Assembly: GCF_029873635.1 (NCBI RefSeq)
Contig: NC_080422.1
Span: 57,199,889 to 57,263,888, forward strand
Reading direction: 5' to 3'
Source: Malania oleifera
Taxonomy: Eukaryota; Streptophyta; Magnoliopsida; Santalales; Ximeniaceae
DNA length: 64,000 nt
A program made the translations under genes and the position numbers. Below are positions 34,877 to 45,957 of this stretch, in pieces (the first letter of the stretch is position 1; each line of letters starts with the position of its first letter). The notes beneath the pieces were generated by a model. The model searched no databases and had not been told where the DNA came from. It worked only from the letters and a program-made list of their open reading frames with translations.

Positions 34877-35500
34877 TGGGAATAAGTTGAACCTCATAAA
34901 AATCTGGTGTCTCTCTCTTTCCCTTACTCTCTTTACTTTCAACATATATAAACTGTGTGAATGCGTTAAACTCTATAATCATATACACTACGTGGATTAG
35001 ATATTAAATAAACTTAAGCTTAATTTGTTTTTGGGATTGCTGAAATTGAAAGGGAGTATGTTGGTTGATCCATACTTTGCGGAAACCGTAAGGGAGTATG
35101 TTGATTGGTGAAACACCCAAAGACTCTTTAACTGAAAGTTTATTTAATGCCCAAGCTTTTGGAAAGAGTATTGGATTTTATATTGCACTCCATTTTGAGA
35201 AAGAAAATTCATTATCACAGGGCTTGCATTAATCATAGGGCTTGAATAAAACTCTCATATATATACAGGGCAGCAAGCAAACAAAAGCTGAATCGTATAT
35301 CTTGGTTTGGATATTGTGGTTGATTGATTGACTGATTGGTTAAGTACTTTGTTGGTATATGGTTGTGGATTGAATATTGTTTTAAAGTATTTATTGTGTA
35401 TTTGATAAATCAATAAGAAGTCAAGAATTTATTAAAAAGAAATAAAAGAAAATTTTAAATCCAATTCACCCCCCCTCTTGGGACTACACCTTGGTTTTCA

Positions 35501-36197
35501 AGCGAGGTTATTACAAATCCTAACACGTAGTTATATAGAGATCTTAATGGCTCACATAGGCGTAGTTCCCTTTGGAGAAGGACAATCCTTAACTAGGCCA
35601 ACCATCTTTTGTAGATTAAATTATACATTTTGGAAAAAAAATGATGAGAATATATCTACAAACCATGGATTGGAAAGCTTGGAAGGTTGTCACTCATGGT
35701 GACTTAATTCCTACTAGAATAGTAGATGGCAAGGAAATACCCAAGGAAGAAAAAGAATAGACCAAAAATGATCATAGGATGTTACAAGTAAATTCTAGTG
35801 CTATGAATGCTTTATATTGTGTTGTGGACATGAATGAATTTAATAGGGTTATGACATGCGAATCAGCCAAAAAGAGATTTGAGATAAATTAGAAGTAACT
35901 TATGAAGAAACCATTGATGTAAGAGATAGTAGAATACATATGCTCACAAGTGAGTATGAAGCATTCAAGATAAACCCAGATGAATCAATTACAAACATGT
36001 ATACAAGGTTCACCCACATAATTAACTCCTTCAATGCCTTAGGAAAAACATACACCACTTATGAAATGATTAGAAAAATACTTAGAAGGCTGCCACCTAT
36101 ATGGGAACCAAAAGCCACTACAATAACCAAAGGAAGAAATTTGAAAAATACCTTCTTAGATGAACTTATTGGTTCTCTCCTCACATATGAAATTTCA
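35501..36197 (+). pseudogene. gag: Copia gag, N-terminal and UBN2 region
   Basis: ATG at 35547 begins MAHIGVVPFGEGQSLTRP. After a frame change the sequence reads TMDWKAWKVVTHGDLIPT...NALYCVVDMNEFNRV. From 35940 it gives the UBN2-type core EYEAFKINPDESITNMYTRF then INSFNALGKTYTTYEMIRKILRRLPP, ending LLTYEIS at 36197. There the solo LTR at 36198 interrupts it, and coding resumes in frame at 38366. UBN2-type Gag is the particle-forming capsid region of copia elements. Stops and frameshifts make it non-functional. Unlike the gags at 13113 and 47332 this one keeps the UBN2 core. Confidence 0.85.
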
Positions 36198-38358
36198 TTG
36201 AAATTAGGATAGCTTCCCAAGAGGGGGGTGAATTGGGAATTTAAAAACTTTCTTTTTAATCCCTTTTAAGAATACTTAACTTCTTTTATTATTTATCTAA
36301 TTCTTTTACTTGTTTGTTTAATTTGTCAAACACACAATAACTTGGTTTCTTTTATACATTCAACAACACAAGCACTTAAACAACTAAATCACCAATCAAC
36401 CTTTCAATTAATCACACTATCCAAACTAACCAAACACAATTTGAAGGCAAACAACCAAACCAAAATTAAGATATACAGTAGTAAGAAATTAGGATGGTTG
36501 TTTGTTTATGTATGCCTTATAAATATGAATCAAGCCTTGTAGTTGAATGATATGCTTGTTAAAATAAATTTGCTTCTTTCATATGATTTACCACCACACA
36601 TCCACACTCTTCCCAAAATTCAGAATTCAAATAAACTCTTAGTTAATTTTCTTTAGGTGTTTTAAACAAGTAACGTACTCCCGTATGGTTTCCGCAAAGT
36701 ATGGTTTAACCAACGTACTCCCTTTCGATTTCTGTAACCCAAATCAAAATTAAACTTTAAGTTTGTTTGATTTCCAAATAAACGTAGTGTATATGATTTC
36801 AAATTTAAACCATCCACGCAATATAAATATGCTGAAAATAAAGAGTAAGGGAAAGAGAGAGTGAGACACAGGATTTTACAAGGTTCGGCTTCAACACAGC
36901 TTAAGTCCTCGCCTTTGGCAAAACCACCAAAGGATTCACTAAACTTGTTCCTTTACTGGGTGGAACAATACCTTTATACACTCTTTCAGAAGGCTAGAGC
37001 AGCACCTCTCTAAGTGATAATCCCTCACCTAGCCAACGATCCAGCAAACCTAGAATCGTCACAATCTACAAGAATATAATATAAATTCTGCGTACAAAAA
37101 ATACTCCCAAAATTTAGAGCAGGTTGTACAAATTGAAATGTAAATTGTACTTCAAAAAACCAAAGCAAAATAGAATATATGAAGCTCTAAAGTTTTTAGA
37201 AGTCACCAATGGTTCGCTTAAAAGAGAAATGGAATTACAACCTGGAACCGAACTTTGATTTTTTCAATCTACCAAAGTTGTAGAATTCCTCTCCAGCAAA
37301 AGATGTGAGCAAAGAAGAGCTTCAGAAGAATTTCAGCACAAGATGAATTTCAAATTTTTTCTGATTTCTCTCTTTTCTTGTGTTTTCTAGTATTGTGTTT
37401 TTTTCATTACCCAAAGAGGTATTTATAGGTAATTTAAAAGATCAACTTCCACATCAAATTAGGTATACTTTGAAAAAATATTTAATTTTGAATTTCAAAA
37501 TTTTGAAAGATCAACATTCACATCAAATTAGGTAAACTTTGAAAAAACATTAAAATTGTTGACTAAATTTTGAAATTCAAAATTTTGAAAGATGTTGTCC
37601 ATATCAAATTAGGTAAACTTTGAAAAAACATTAAATTGTTGATTAAGTTTTGAAATTCAAAACTTTGAAAGATGTTGTCCATATCAAATTAGGTAAACTT
37701 TGAAAAAACATTAAATTGTTGATTAAATTTTGAAATTCAAAATTTTAAAAGAAGCTTCCCTTTGAAATTTAAAATTTGCTCCACGTGGCAGTCGTCTGCC
37801 ATGACATGGCAGTCATCTGTCATAGTTAAAATTTAAACCCAAAATACTTTTATTAAACCCTTTAACTTGCCAGTCATCTGTCCATAGACAGACAGTCATC
37901 TGTCAGGTGCACTGCTTATCAGAAATTCATTTTTTATTTTGAACACTTTCCTTCCTTTAAGACCTTTGTTACTTTAATTTCAAAAACATGTTTTAAGCTC
38001 TTTAAAACAAAGTGTTTCTTAGTTTCTTTTGTTTTTATAAGAGCTTCACATATCTAAATGACATTTGGTTTTGAAGTACTTACAACAGTTCTTCTAATTA
38101 TGGTCTTCTTAAATCCTTCAGCCTCCTTCAACCTTTTGAGGTTCACTTTTGACTTTGAGTTTGCTTGCCCTTATGCTTCTTCATTTGTTATTCATTGCCT
38201 TCAATATTCAGAGGCGCTTTCACTAGATTAACATTGAGCTTCAATTTATCAACCTTAAGAGTTCTTTTACCTAAAATGCATCACTTAACATTATATGTTA
38301 AAGTGCTCTTCATTTTGTTATCATCAAAACAGGATTGAAAAGTCCAGTTAAGTCAACA
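36198..38358 (-). mobile_element. Solo Sirevirus-like LTR inside gag
   Basis: Minus-strand LTR from TGTTGACTTAACTGG (38358) to ...CCCCTCTTGGGAAGCTATCC-TAATTTCA (36199). The 7-mer AATTTCA occurs at 36191-36197 and again at 38359-38365, so the TSD lies within it. Gag reads YEIS|MNERNGK once the LTR is removed, which proves the insertion. A TATAAATA box on the minus strand is near 37420. CAGACGACTG-like motifs lie upstream of it (37785-37910), and the leader hairpin is at 36912-36933. Repeated 85-bp-scale blocks with GATGTTGTCCATATCAAATT occur at 37460-37740. Confidence 0.85.
37460..37745. repeat. Tandem repeat within the solo LTR
   Basis: A unit containing CAAATTAGGTAAACTTTGAAAA, an ACATTAAATTGTTGA-like segment and TTTTGAAATTCAAAATTTTG recurs about four times with starts roughly 70-90 bp apart (near 37460, 37525, 37604, 37684). 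It lies just upstream of TATA on the minus strand, between the promoter and the short-motif array. Copies differ at a few positions. Confidence 0.7.
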
Positions 38359-38831
38359 AATTTCAATGAATGAAAGGAATGGAAAATCTAAAGCCCAAGA
38401 ATCTATAGCCTTTAAAACTTCAAACAAAAACTATAGTGATGAGGACAAAGATGAAATGGATAAAGATGAATTAGCCTATATATCCAAGAAGCTAGCAACA
38501 ATTCTTAGAAGAAAGAACAAATTCAAAAGAAGAATCCAAAACTCAGAATCAGATGAAGAAGAAACCAATACAAAGAAATCAAAGAATAAAATACCCACAT
38601 GTTATAATTGCAAGAAGGATGGACACATAAAACCGGAATGTCCACTACTTAAGAAAGATTTTAAGAAGAAAAAGTAAAAGGCAATGAAAGCCACTACTTG
38701 GGACAATTTGAGTATAAGTAGTTCCGATAATGAATCAAGTGGCCAAGAGGTTGGTTATACTTGCTATATGGCTTAGGAGAATGAGGAAAGTTCCTCATCT
38801 AAATCCTTGAATAGTTCTTGTAGTGATTCAT
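38359..38831 (+). pseudogene. gag: Copia gag, middle part with zinc knuckle
   Basis: The frame runs from MNERNGKSKAQESIAFK through an acidic stretch (NYSDEDKDEMDKDELAYISKK) to the CCHC knuckle CYNCKKDGHIKPEC (38599-38640), which keeps all four ligands. A stop follows KKDFKKKK, then the frame continues with the usual acidic Sirevirus segment SSDNESSGQEVGYTCYMA and EESSSSK. It is interrupted at 38831 by a solo LTR. The knuckle binds element RNA during packaging. Confidence 0.85.
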
Positions 38832-40680
38832 TGATCGGTGCAAACTGCAAGTGCACAGTATCATAGTTTTATAGTATAATGATGTGTAGAGTATCGTCCT
38901 CAGGGATTGATGTCTTAATTTCACCAAGTACGGAGTTTATAATAACCTTGATTTATTTAGAAAAATTAATAATTTTGGATTGCGAAATTTAAAAAAAGCT
39001 ACTTTAAATAAACTATTCAAGAGAATTTAAAACTGGACGCCGCGTATCAAATTACTAATGGTGAAAACTTCTAGGAAACTGATTTCACATAATTTCTCAC
39101 TATGCTTTACTCATTTAACTAATTCGACTTCATTTTTACTGTTTGTTAGCAAATCGCCAATTTTTCCCAAAGCCTCTTTCGATAGTCAATCAGAACATAT
39201 TCTTGTTTATTATTTAACATAAGAGTATGCAAATTAATAACGCAAGAACGCAATAAGACCCTCGATTTTTTAATGCTACGTAGGTTCATACAAGTCTTTC
39301 GATCTCTATATTTACCTATGCTAAATTATCCAAGATCTTTCCTATAATCCCCCCTTTCGGTAGTGAATCACAAGACTAATATCATTTAATTAATGGTCAG
39401 TTAATTAAAAGCATTAAGCGCAAAATAACTCAGACAAACATAAATGAAAACTACTTCAGATTAGCATCAAATAGCAAGCATAGTTCGAAACTGGCTACAT
39501 CGTTTTCCTAGAATAAAAAAATTAGTTCATTCCAAAAATTAAATCCAACAATAAAGATTTCACCATGTTTTCTTCTATTTGGACCATACGAGAAAAATCA
39601 ACACTCGTCGTACTGCCGTCGCGCGTCGCAAACACCCCGAGCACCGCCGTTGTTCGCCACCTTCCGATTCCAAAAAGATTTTATTTTTCTATGGCGCAAG
39701 CTCTCCTTTTACCATTGTTCATGCTGTTTTTCAATGCAGCGCAACCTCTCTAAGAATCCAAGAAAGACACCAAAAAAGTCTCATGCTCACCGCTGCCTCT
39801 TTGCCCCCCTCTTCCAAACCTTCTACCTCGCTCCCCCCAGAAAACCTACCTTTCTTTTATTTTCTATTTTTCAATTCCCATCCTACCCATGTATGCCCCC
39901 AGCGCTACCCTAGGCCACCTCACGTGCATGCTTAATGCACTCACCTTCCAAAAAACTAAAAGGCTTCTTTCCTTTTGACTTTTCCAAAATCTCCTTTTTT
40001 TCTTTCTTTCCCTTTCTTTCCTTTCTTTTGTACCAAGCACCTCACCTAGAAATTTCTAAGATGACCCGGCTGCATGGCTGGGTCACATCTCGCCTTTCTT
40101 TTCTTTTTTTTCTTTTTTTCTTTTTTTCAAAGGCACGCGGTCTACCCTTTTCCTTCAAGCCCAACTTCGACCCTCCTATAGTTCATAAATCTCAAAGCCC
40201 AAAACATAAAAGTTGTAGAACTCTTTCTATGCTTTCCCCAGAAGTTTGAATCATCTTGATTGGAGCTTGGACAAGAAAGTTACGCCTATATTACGAAGAA
40301 TTGTCAAAATAGTCCATAAAACAGCGTATGGTAACTTCACATCGGATTTTGACCTTGATACAACTAGTATTTCGCAAAATGAAAAACATGAAAATTGTAG
40401 AATGTTTTCTTATCTTTCTATAGCATCTTGAATCATATAAATCTAAGGTCAGATGAGAGAGCTACCCATAGATTGAAAACTATCATCGGTTTTTAGCTTC
40501 CAATAGTTGCTCTGCAATAAAAAAAAAACACCAAACTTTGATACATTACTCAATAAAACCCAAATTTTATAAATAGAACACAATGTTAGAATATTAAGAG
40601 TAGTTAGGTATTTAAATAAAAAATATAATTTGTAATACATGAATTAAAGCACCTAATTACGCAATTTAAGAGCGTAATCA
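38832..40680 (-). mobile_element. Solo Athila-like LTR, TSD TTCAT
   Basis: 1849 bp from TGATCGGTGCAAACTGC to GAGCGTAATCA, with perfect TSD TTCAT at 38827-38831 and 40681-40685. The right 70 bp, with TATAAATA on the minus strand near 40575, match the LTR at 4426-5991. The left ends of the two differ, so they are related subfamilies. Orientation is minus. The centre (39560-40140) has T/C-rich tracts that produce spurious plus-strand frames. There is no motif array: U3 is only about 100 bp. Confidence 0.92.
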
Positions 40681-40685
40681 TTCAT

Positions 40686-41466
40686 CTAATGAATCCAATG
40701 ACGAAAGCATGCCATCTTATGAAGAGTTACAAAATGATCTATTCAAAGTGTATAAGATGTTAGTCAAAGTAACTAAACAATACACATCGTTGAAAAAAAA
40801 GAATGAAGGAGTGATAAAAGAGTTAGAATCTCTCAAACTTGTTGAAAAAGAAAAAACTCAAAAATCAAGAAAATAGAAAATAAGAATGAAGCTGTGATGA
40901 ATGAATTAGAGTCTAAAAATCTTGCTAAAAAAGAAAAAGATTTGAAAATCAAGAGATTAGAAATCAAGAATGAAAATTTGATGAAAGAAATAGAAGAGCT
41001 AAGATCCCAATCCTCTGTGGAAGAAGAGAAAGACTTATATATTTCTAAATTAGAGGATAAAATTACTAAGATGTCTAAAAACCAAGAAAAGGGTAAAAAT
41101 GTAGAAAATTCTGAAATTTATGATCTTAAGAAAGAAATTGAGGATCAAGCCAAAACCATTTACAATTTTACTAGAGGAAAATAAAATTTTGACAAAATGA
41201 TTGGCTCACAAAGAATGTCTTTAAACAAAGATGGCACAGGATTCAATGGAATTGAAAATAAAAGGAAAAATAATCTTTACATGGGATACTTTACAAAAGA
41301 ATCTAAAGATTATGCTAGCACCTCTTCAAATGCCTACACATATACCACATGTTTTCTATGTAATAAAAAAGGGCATGTTAAGTTCGAATGTCCATTAAAG
41401 AGGAAAGGTGTGAAAACAAAACAAGTTTGGAGAATTAAAGAAACATCAGTTATACAAGGAGATTGA
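40686..41466 (+). pseudogene. gag: Copia gag, coiled coil and second zinc knuckle
   Basis: It resumes the frame with YEELQNDLFKVYKMLVKVTKQY, then a long Lys/Glu heptad-like stretch (40790-41180) with one frame change and stops. LYMGYFTKESKDYAS and the knuckle CFLCNKKGHVKFEC (41350-41391, all ligands kept) follow, then KTKQVWRIKE, ending at a stop at 41466. In complete Sireviruses protease and pol follow. Here the sequence turns non-coding at once, so pol is missing. Confidence 0.82.
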
Positions 41467-41710
41467 ACAAAATTGAAATAGAGAATAAGGATAGAATTCT
41501 TAAAGTTTATTAATGCTTATCCTATTGAAACTCGTGAAAATCGTAGGCCTTAATCAATGAATAAATCATACAAAGCTTAAATTAGAAAGCATGAAGATAC
41601 ATAAAGTTTGGATGTCTATATAAAATCAAAAGAAAAGCAAATCTGAAACAAATAGATCTTGTTGCATAAGTAGTTTGACAAAGAAGAATGCTTGGCTGAA
41701 AAATTGTGAA

Positions 41711-41813
41711 GGTCAGCCGACTGACCACAGGCTTAGCTGACTGACTGAGCAAATATCTTAAGGAGAAAGGATAGGTCAGCCGACTGGTCATAAGCTCAGT
41801 TGAATGACTGAAG
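41711..41813 (+). promoter_or_regulatory. Internal copy of the element's own LTR motif array
   Basis: GGTCAGCCGACTGACC at 41711-41726 is identical to the first LTR unit at 33926-33941. It is followed by TTAGCTGACTGACTGAGC, GGTCAGCCGACTGGTC (41774) and CTCAGTTGAATGACTGAAG (41795). The surrounding 41467-41934 is otherwise non-coding, and I do not recognise it as LTR sequence. A minus-strand TATATAG-like site lies about 90 bp away (41616), so an eroded reverse-oriented LTR piece is an alternative. Confidence 0.6.
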
Positions 41814-41939
41814 ATGAAACTGTTAAACACGTTTGAAATGAAATACTTAAAACAACATAAGAACAATCTAAGCAAAAGTATAGTACAATTTACATGATAA
41901 TAATATACTCCATGCTTATATGATATGCTATATGCTACA

Positions 41940-44035
41940 TGTAATGACTCGAAGAATAATGGTATTTAAATAATAAAGAGAGAGGAAAATGGAAATTGTA
42001 AAAAGGGGGTGACAACAGACTTCGTCAATGAAAGCGATGTGGCATTTTGGGCTCGTCGACGAGGGTACCTTTCGTCAACGAGAAGATATTGAGAAGCTAT
42101 TTTTTTCAGCTTTGAATTTCATCGACGAGGAATAGCATTTGTCGACGAATTTCCTTCTTGACCTCGTCAACGAAGTGACGTAGCATGTCGATGAAGGCCA
42201 ATATATAAATAGGCCTAAACCTCATTTTTGGTCGGAAAATTTCGTAAGAACTCCTCTCTCTCTCTCTCTCTCTCTCCTTAATTCGTCCCTCCTCCCTTCT
42301 CTCTAAGATTTTGGGTCGGATTCTCGTCGGTTCGACAATCTAAAGCCACCACGACACTCATGGGAAAGTTCTCTGCAAATCAACTGGAGTGGATCGTCAT
42401 TGGGGTTGCCTTGAAATTCATCCCAAATTCAAGGTAAGACTTTTTATTCGAAATTTTATTTTCCTATAATTATAGGAAATGTTGTACATGAAGAAATACT
42501 AAAGTTTAGTTATGAGAGATGTTGTTTTCAGGGTGTTGAACAGGGAACCCTATGAGTGCAGGACTAAATCTTATAGGGGCTTTCAATTGTCAGGTAAGGG
42601 AATAAACTAAAGCAGTGATTTTTTCATTAAAATTATTATGAAATTATTAGTAAATTTATGTTCAGGGAGCATGTATTATATGTGAGTATCACTGAGAAAA
42701 TGCATATTTGGGAAAATATTGTTGTTACACTATAATGTATGTTTTTAATATAAAATGCTAGAAAATATGATTTCATAATAGAAAGTATGATTTAATTCAA
42801 CATTGTGTGTCATGAATATTATTTTTACGCAAATTATATGATGTCAAGGTAACTTTGGAAATATATTTCAGTGATTTTTGAAGATTATGAAATAATGTAG
42901 TACATTATGATTATAAAATACATGATAAACGAATTATTTATTCAAATTGATATGTATGAAATGTTCGGAGCAAGGCCATGATTGATAGCCAGCGCAAGGC
43001 CGTGTAAGATGTATGATTTCGGTGCAAGGTCGTATATATGTATGATTTCGGCGCAAGGCCACATATATGAAAGTAAACAGCGCAAGGTCGTATGTATTTA
43101 TGATATTACAAAAAATGTTATCAATCTAGTTACATTAAACAGTATATTATCATGTATTATATGTTATCAGAACCCAGATGATAGTTTAGTTCAGTTTCAG
43201 GAGCACAGTACCGTAGCTATACAGATCAGATTATTACAATTCAGACTTGTGCTAACCGCCCCCGCAAGTAGAGGGGGTGGGAGATGGATAGTCGATGTGG
43301 CTTTTAGTGTAGAATTGTATATGTCCACCTGATAGTCCAGACCAGGGTGTGGTGGGCCCATTGTACTTACATACATTTTTGATCCGGCAGTAGTCGGTCA
43401 GCCATTGTCGGGTCCTACCTTCGAGCTGCACAATACGTCATGAGGGGTAATACATGACATCAGCTAGCTATATATCCTGGGTAAATTTCAGTAATATTAG
43501 TTATATCAGACAAATCATGAGTAGTATGATTTATTAGAATTATGAAATTATATGTTTACTCAGCTATGTTATGATCAATGTTTTCTTGTATGTGAAATGT
43601 ACTGTATATCTACTATAGCATTAAATATTCATGTTGTCACACAGTTGTATTTAGTTTATTTTCCCTTACTGAGAGGTGTCTCACCCTAGCTTCAATAATT
43701 TTCAGCAAAACCCAAGTAGACCGGCAGACCGAGGTCGCTGCTGAAGCAGTAGTTGTTACCCCACTAAGAGGGTAAGTTTTGGACTAGGATCAGGGAATTT
43801 TTGTTGTGAGATCCTAGGTATATTTTTTATGTTTTGGGGATTATATATAAACACAGTATTATTGTGGACTGTAGTTAACTCTATTATTATGCACTATATG
43901 GTTTGGTGAATGTAATTTATTTTGCTGCTGCTTAGGTTTCCGCTGGGTATGACAGGTGTGTCCTCGTTATCCACGGGTTCGGGTTGACTATATTAAATGT
44001 GATTTATTATCTAGTAAGTTAAGTAGGTTGTTACA
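41940..44035 (+). mobile_element. Solo gypsy-type LTR, TSD CTACA
   Basis: 2096 bp from TGTAATGACTCG to GGTTGTTACA, perfect TSD CTACA at 41935-41939 and 44036-44040. It is the same family as 2164-4226, opposite orientation. About seven copies of CTCGTCGACGAG-like motif (42020-42195) precede TATATAAATA (42202-42211), so U3 is short (about 260 bp) and R-U5 long. A 29-bp tandem repeat is at 42966-43090. There is no internal region. Confidence 0.92.
42966..43090 (+). repeat. About 29-bp repeat based on GCGCAAGGCCGTATATATG
   Basis: GCAAGG(C/T)C recurs near 42970, 42995, 43024, 43054 and 43083. It is usually preceded by GATTTCGG(C/T) and followed by a TATATATGTAT-like spacer, giving a unit of about 29 bp. 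It lies in R-U5 of the solo LTR. No function can be assigned. Confidence 0.75.
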
Positions 44036-44040
44036 CTACA

Positions 44041-45043
44041 TGTGTATATATTGAAATTGGTATCTTGAAATCTCTAAAGACAATGAAAATGATTGATGAT
44101 TTGATGGCTCACTATGTATTGAAAATCTGAGCATGGAATTATTAAGTATGATTTTGAAGCATGAATTGAATTGATATATGAATATGAAAATAATGCTTAT
44201 GATGGGTCAACATGGATAAATGGAAAAATTTGCATCTAAAAAATTTAGTATTCATGAACTGTGCATAAGGTGACATTAGCATTGGTATCTATAGAGTATA
44301 TTAGTATCCATGAATATATAAATTGGTATTTAAGCATGACAAAATATAATTATATCCATGAGTATGTTGTGACATTGATATGATATTGGTATTTGATATT
44401 TGATAACCATGAGCATATACATGATATGAATCAAATGTTTGAAACATGGACAATATATATGGAAAAGCAAAATTGGTATCAAATCTGAATGTATTAAATT
44501 CAGGGGGAGCATTATGATTCATTACTTGATTTTATCCTAATTTTTAAATTGGCATCATGAATTATTTTTTGATTGGTATCATAAACTTTCAATTGGTATT
44601 AAAAAAATTTAAAAGTTCAATTGGTATTAAGATTAATGAAAATCTCAATTAATATCATATGCTTGATATGCATGTTTGATATTCATATGCTCAAAATATG
44701 TTTTATTTATTTATTTTTTATATCCTACTTTTTTGATTGATGCCAAAAGGGAAAGAAATTTTGAGCAAAAATTGAGCTTGGTATTGAAAATTTTGAAATT
44801 TTGAACATGATATATGTAGAAAAAGGGAAGAAGTATTTGATAAAGAAGGAGAAGTATTTGACATTGAATGATCTTAAACTTAAATGATGTGATGAGCATG
44901 ATATAGAATGATATTAAAATTGGTATTGATATTAATCTTCAAATTACAAATATTGTTAAGATAATGCTTATTGTAAATGGGAGTCTTTTTAAGGCTTACT
45001 CAAATTTTTGCTTATTGTTTGTCATCGTCAGAAAGGGGGAGAT
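44041..45043 (+). other. 3' non-coding region and PPT of the element at 33405
   Basis: No pol coding is seen. CAGGGGGAGCA (44501-44511), a weakened CAAAAGGGAAAG (44744) and GAAAGGGGGAGAT (45031-45043, abutting the 3' LTR) are the usual three purine tracts. In complete relatives the first of these comes right after pol. Repeated ATTGGTAT words at 44280-44640 are a low-complexity feature of the region. Confidence 0.7.
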
Positions 45044-45070
45044 TGTTGGCTTACAAGACTTAATATCCTA
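45044..45070 (+). mobile_element. First 27 bp of the interrupted 3' LTR
   Basis: TGTTGGCTTACAAGACTTAA...TCCTA corresponds to the first 27 bp of the LTR at 33405. Its continuation is at 54108, beyond the element 45071-54102. The TCCTA at 45066-45070 and 54103-54107 is the TSD of that later insertion. Confidence 0.92.
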
Positions 45071-45509
45071 TGTTGACTTTATAGGTCACGCCCGGTTTTG
45101 ATTAATGACAAATACTCATTGTATCTAATGGGTGCTTGAGGCTTTGTGCAGGAACTTAAATTGACAGATCATAATGCACATGGAGAGAGTGAAGCTTGAA
45201 GACTAAATTTCTATTGAAGGCCCAATCTCTCTTGTTGTAATATATTTCATTCATGTAAAGGGTCTGTAATAGTAATTAGGGCTTTGATTGTAATAATTGC
45301 ATGCATCACCTGCATGATGTAATGTGTAAGCTCAAAATGAGAATGACCTCAGAAACCTTAGGGGTTACCCTTCGGTTGACTAAATTTTTTTGGTGTCTTC
45401 AAAAGGACCAAGAAATAACCCTAGGAAACTCACCATTGCACTCATATATGTTAGGCACTTGAATAGGGTGCTTGTGAATCAAAATAAGACCGAAATGCAC
45501 ACTTTGTGC

Positions 45510-45957
45510 ACTTTCGGTCGATCGGCCTATGCAGTTCATTCTGCCCCGGTCGACCAAATCCAGTCTGGGTCAACTAGTTGACGACAATTGGATCAACCGA
45601 ACCTTTACAATTCAATTGACCCTAGTCGACCGAACTTCCCAAGAGTCAACAGTTTGACTACCTGGTCGACCGAATCATGAAGTTCAAATATCCCTGGCTG
45701 ACCGAAGCATGGTCCTTTCAAAAATCGCTCATCCTGGTTGACCGACCCTGAAGTTCAAAAATTTCCCGATCGATCGAGCCATATGAACTTCGGTCGACCG
45801 AAAGTATTTTGGTCGACCGGGTCACTCCAGTTGCCCATAATTTTTTACCACGGTTAAATATTTAAAACGGGGTTAATTGCGTTAAAATGGTTTAAAATGT
45901 TTCTAATAATACCCAATAGGTCCCTAATGGTTATAACTCTTCCCATGTCTATATATA
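45510..45957 (+). promoter_or_regulatory. GGTCGACCGA array and TATA box (5' LTR)
   Basis: About eight to ten units around the palindrome TCGGTCGACCGA: GGTCGATCGGCC (45516), CGGTCGACCAAATC (45548), GTCGACCGAAC (45613), GGTCGACCGAATC (45663), GCTGACCGAAGC (45695), GGTTGACCGACC (45736), CGATCGATCGAGC (45767), CGGTCGACCGAAAG (45792) and GGTCGACCGGG (45811). The TATA box is at about 45950. Confidence 0.7.

Larger units (their letters stand above)
33405..35500 (+). mobile_element. 5' LTR (TGTTGGCC subfamily)
   Basis: 2096 bp from TGTTGGCC to GGACTACACCTTGGTTTTCA. Array 33926-34197, TATAAATA 34329-34336, leader hairpin 34843-34863 and GGACGTAGGC 34867-34876. The PBS is lost: TTTTCA is followed by AGCGAGG, as though TTGGTATCAG had been deleted. 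It is similar throughout, by eye roughly nine bases in ten, to the interrupted 3' LTR. Confidence 0.9.

Noticed and set aside
39565-40249. Overlapping plus-strand frames rich in Phe, Pro and Ser
   Set aside because: They lie within the solo LTR 38832-40680 (TSD TTCAT), antisense to it, in T/C-rich sequence, in several frames at once.
42982-43332. 116-residue plus-strand frame with repeated residues
   Set aside because: It is a product of the 29-bp repeat in a solo LTR. No homology recognised.
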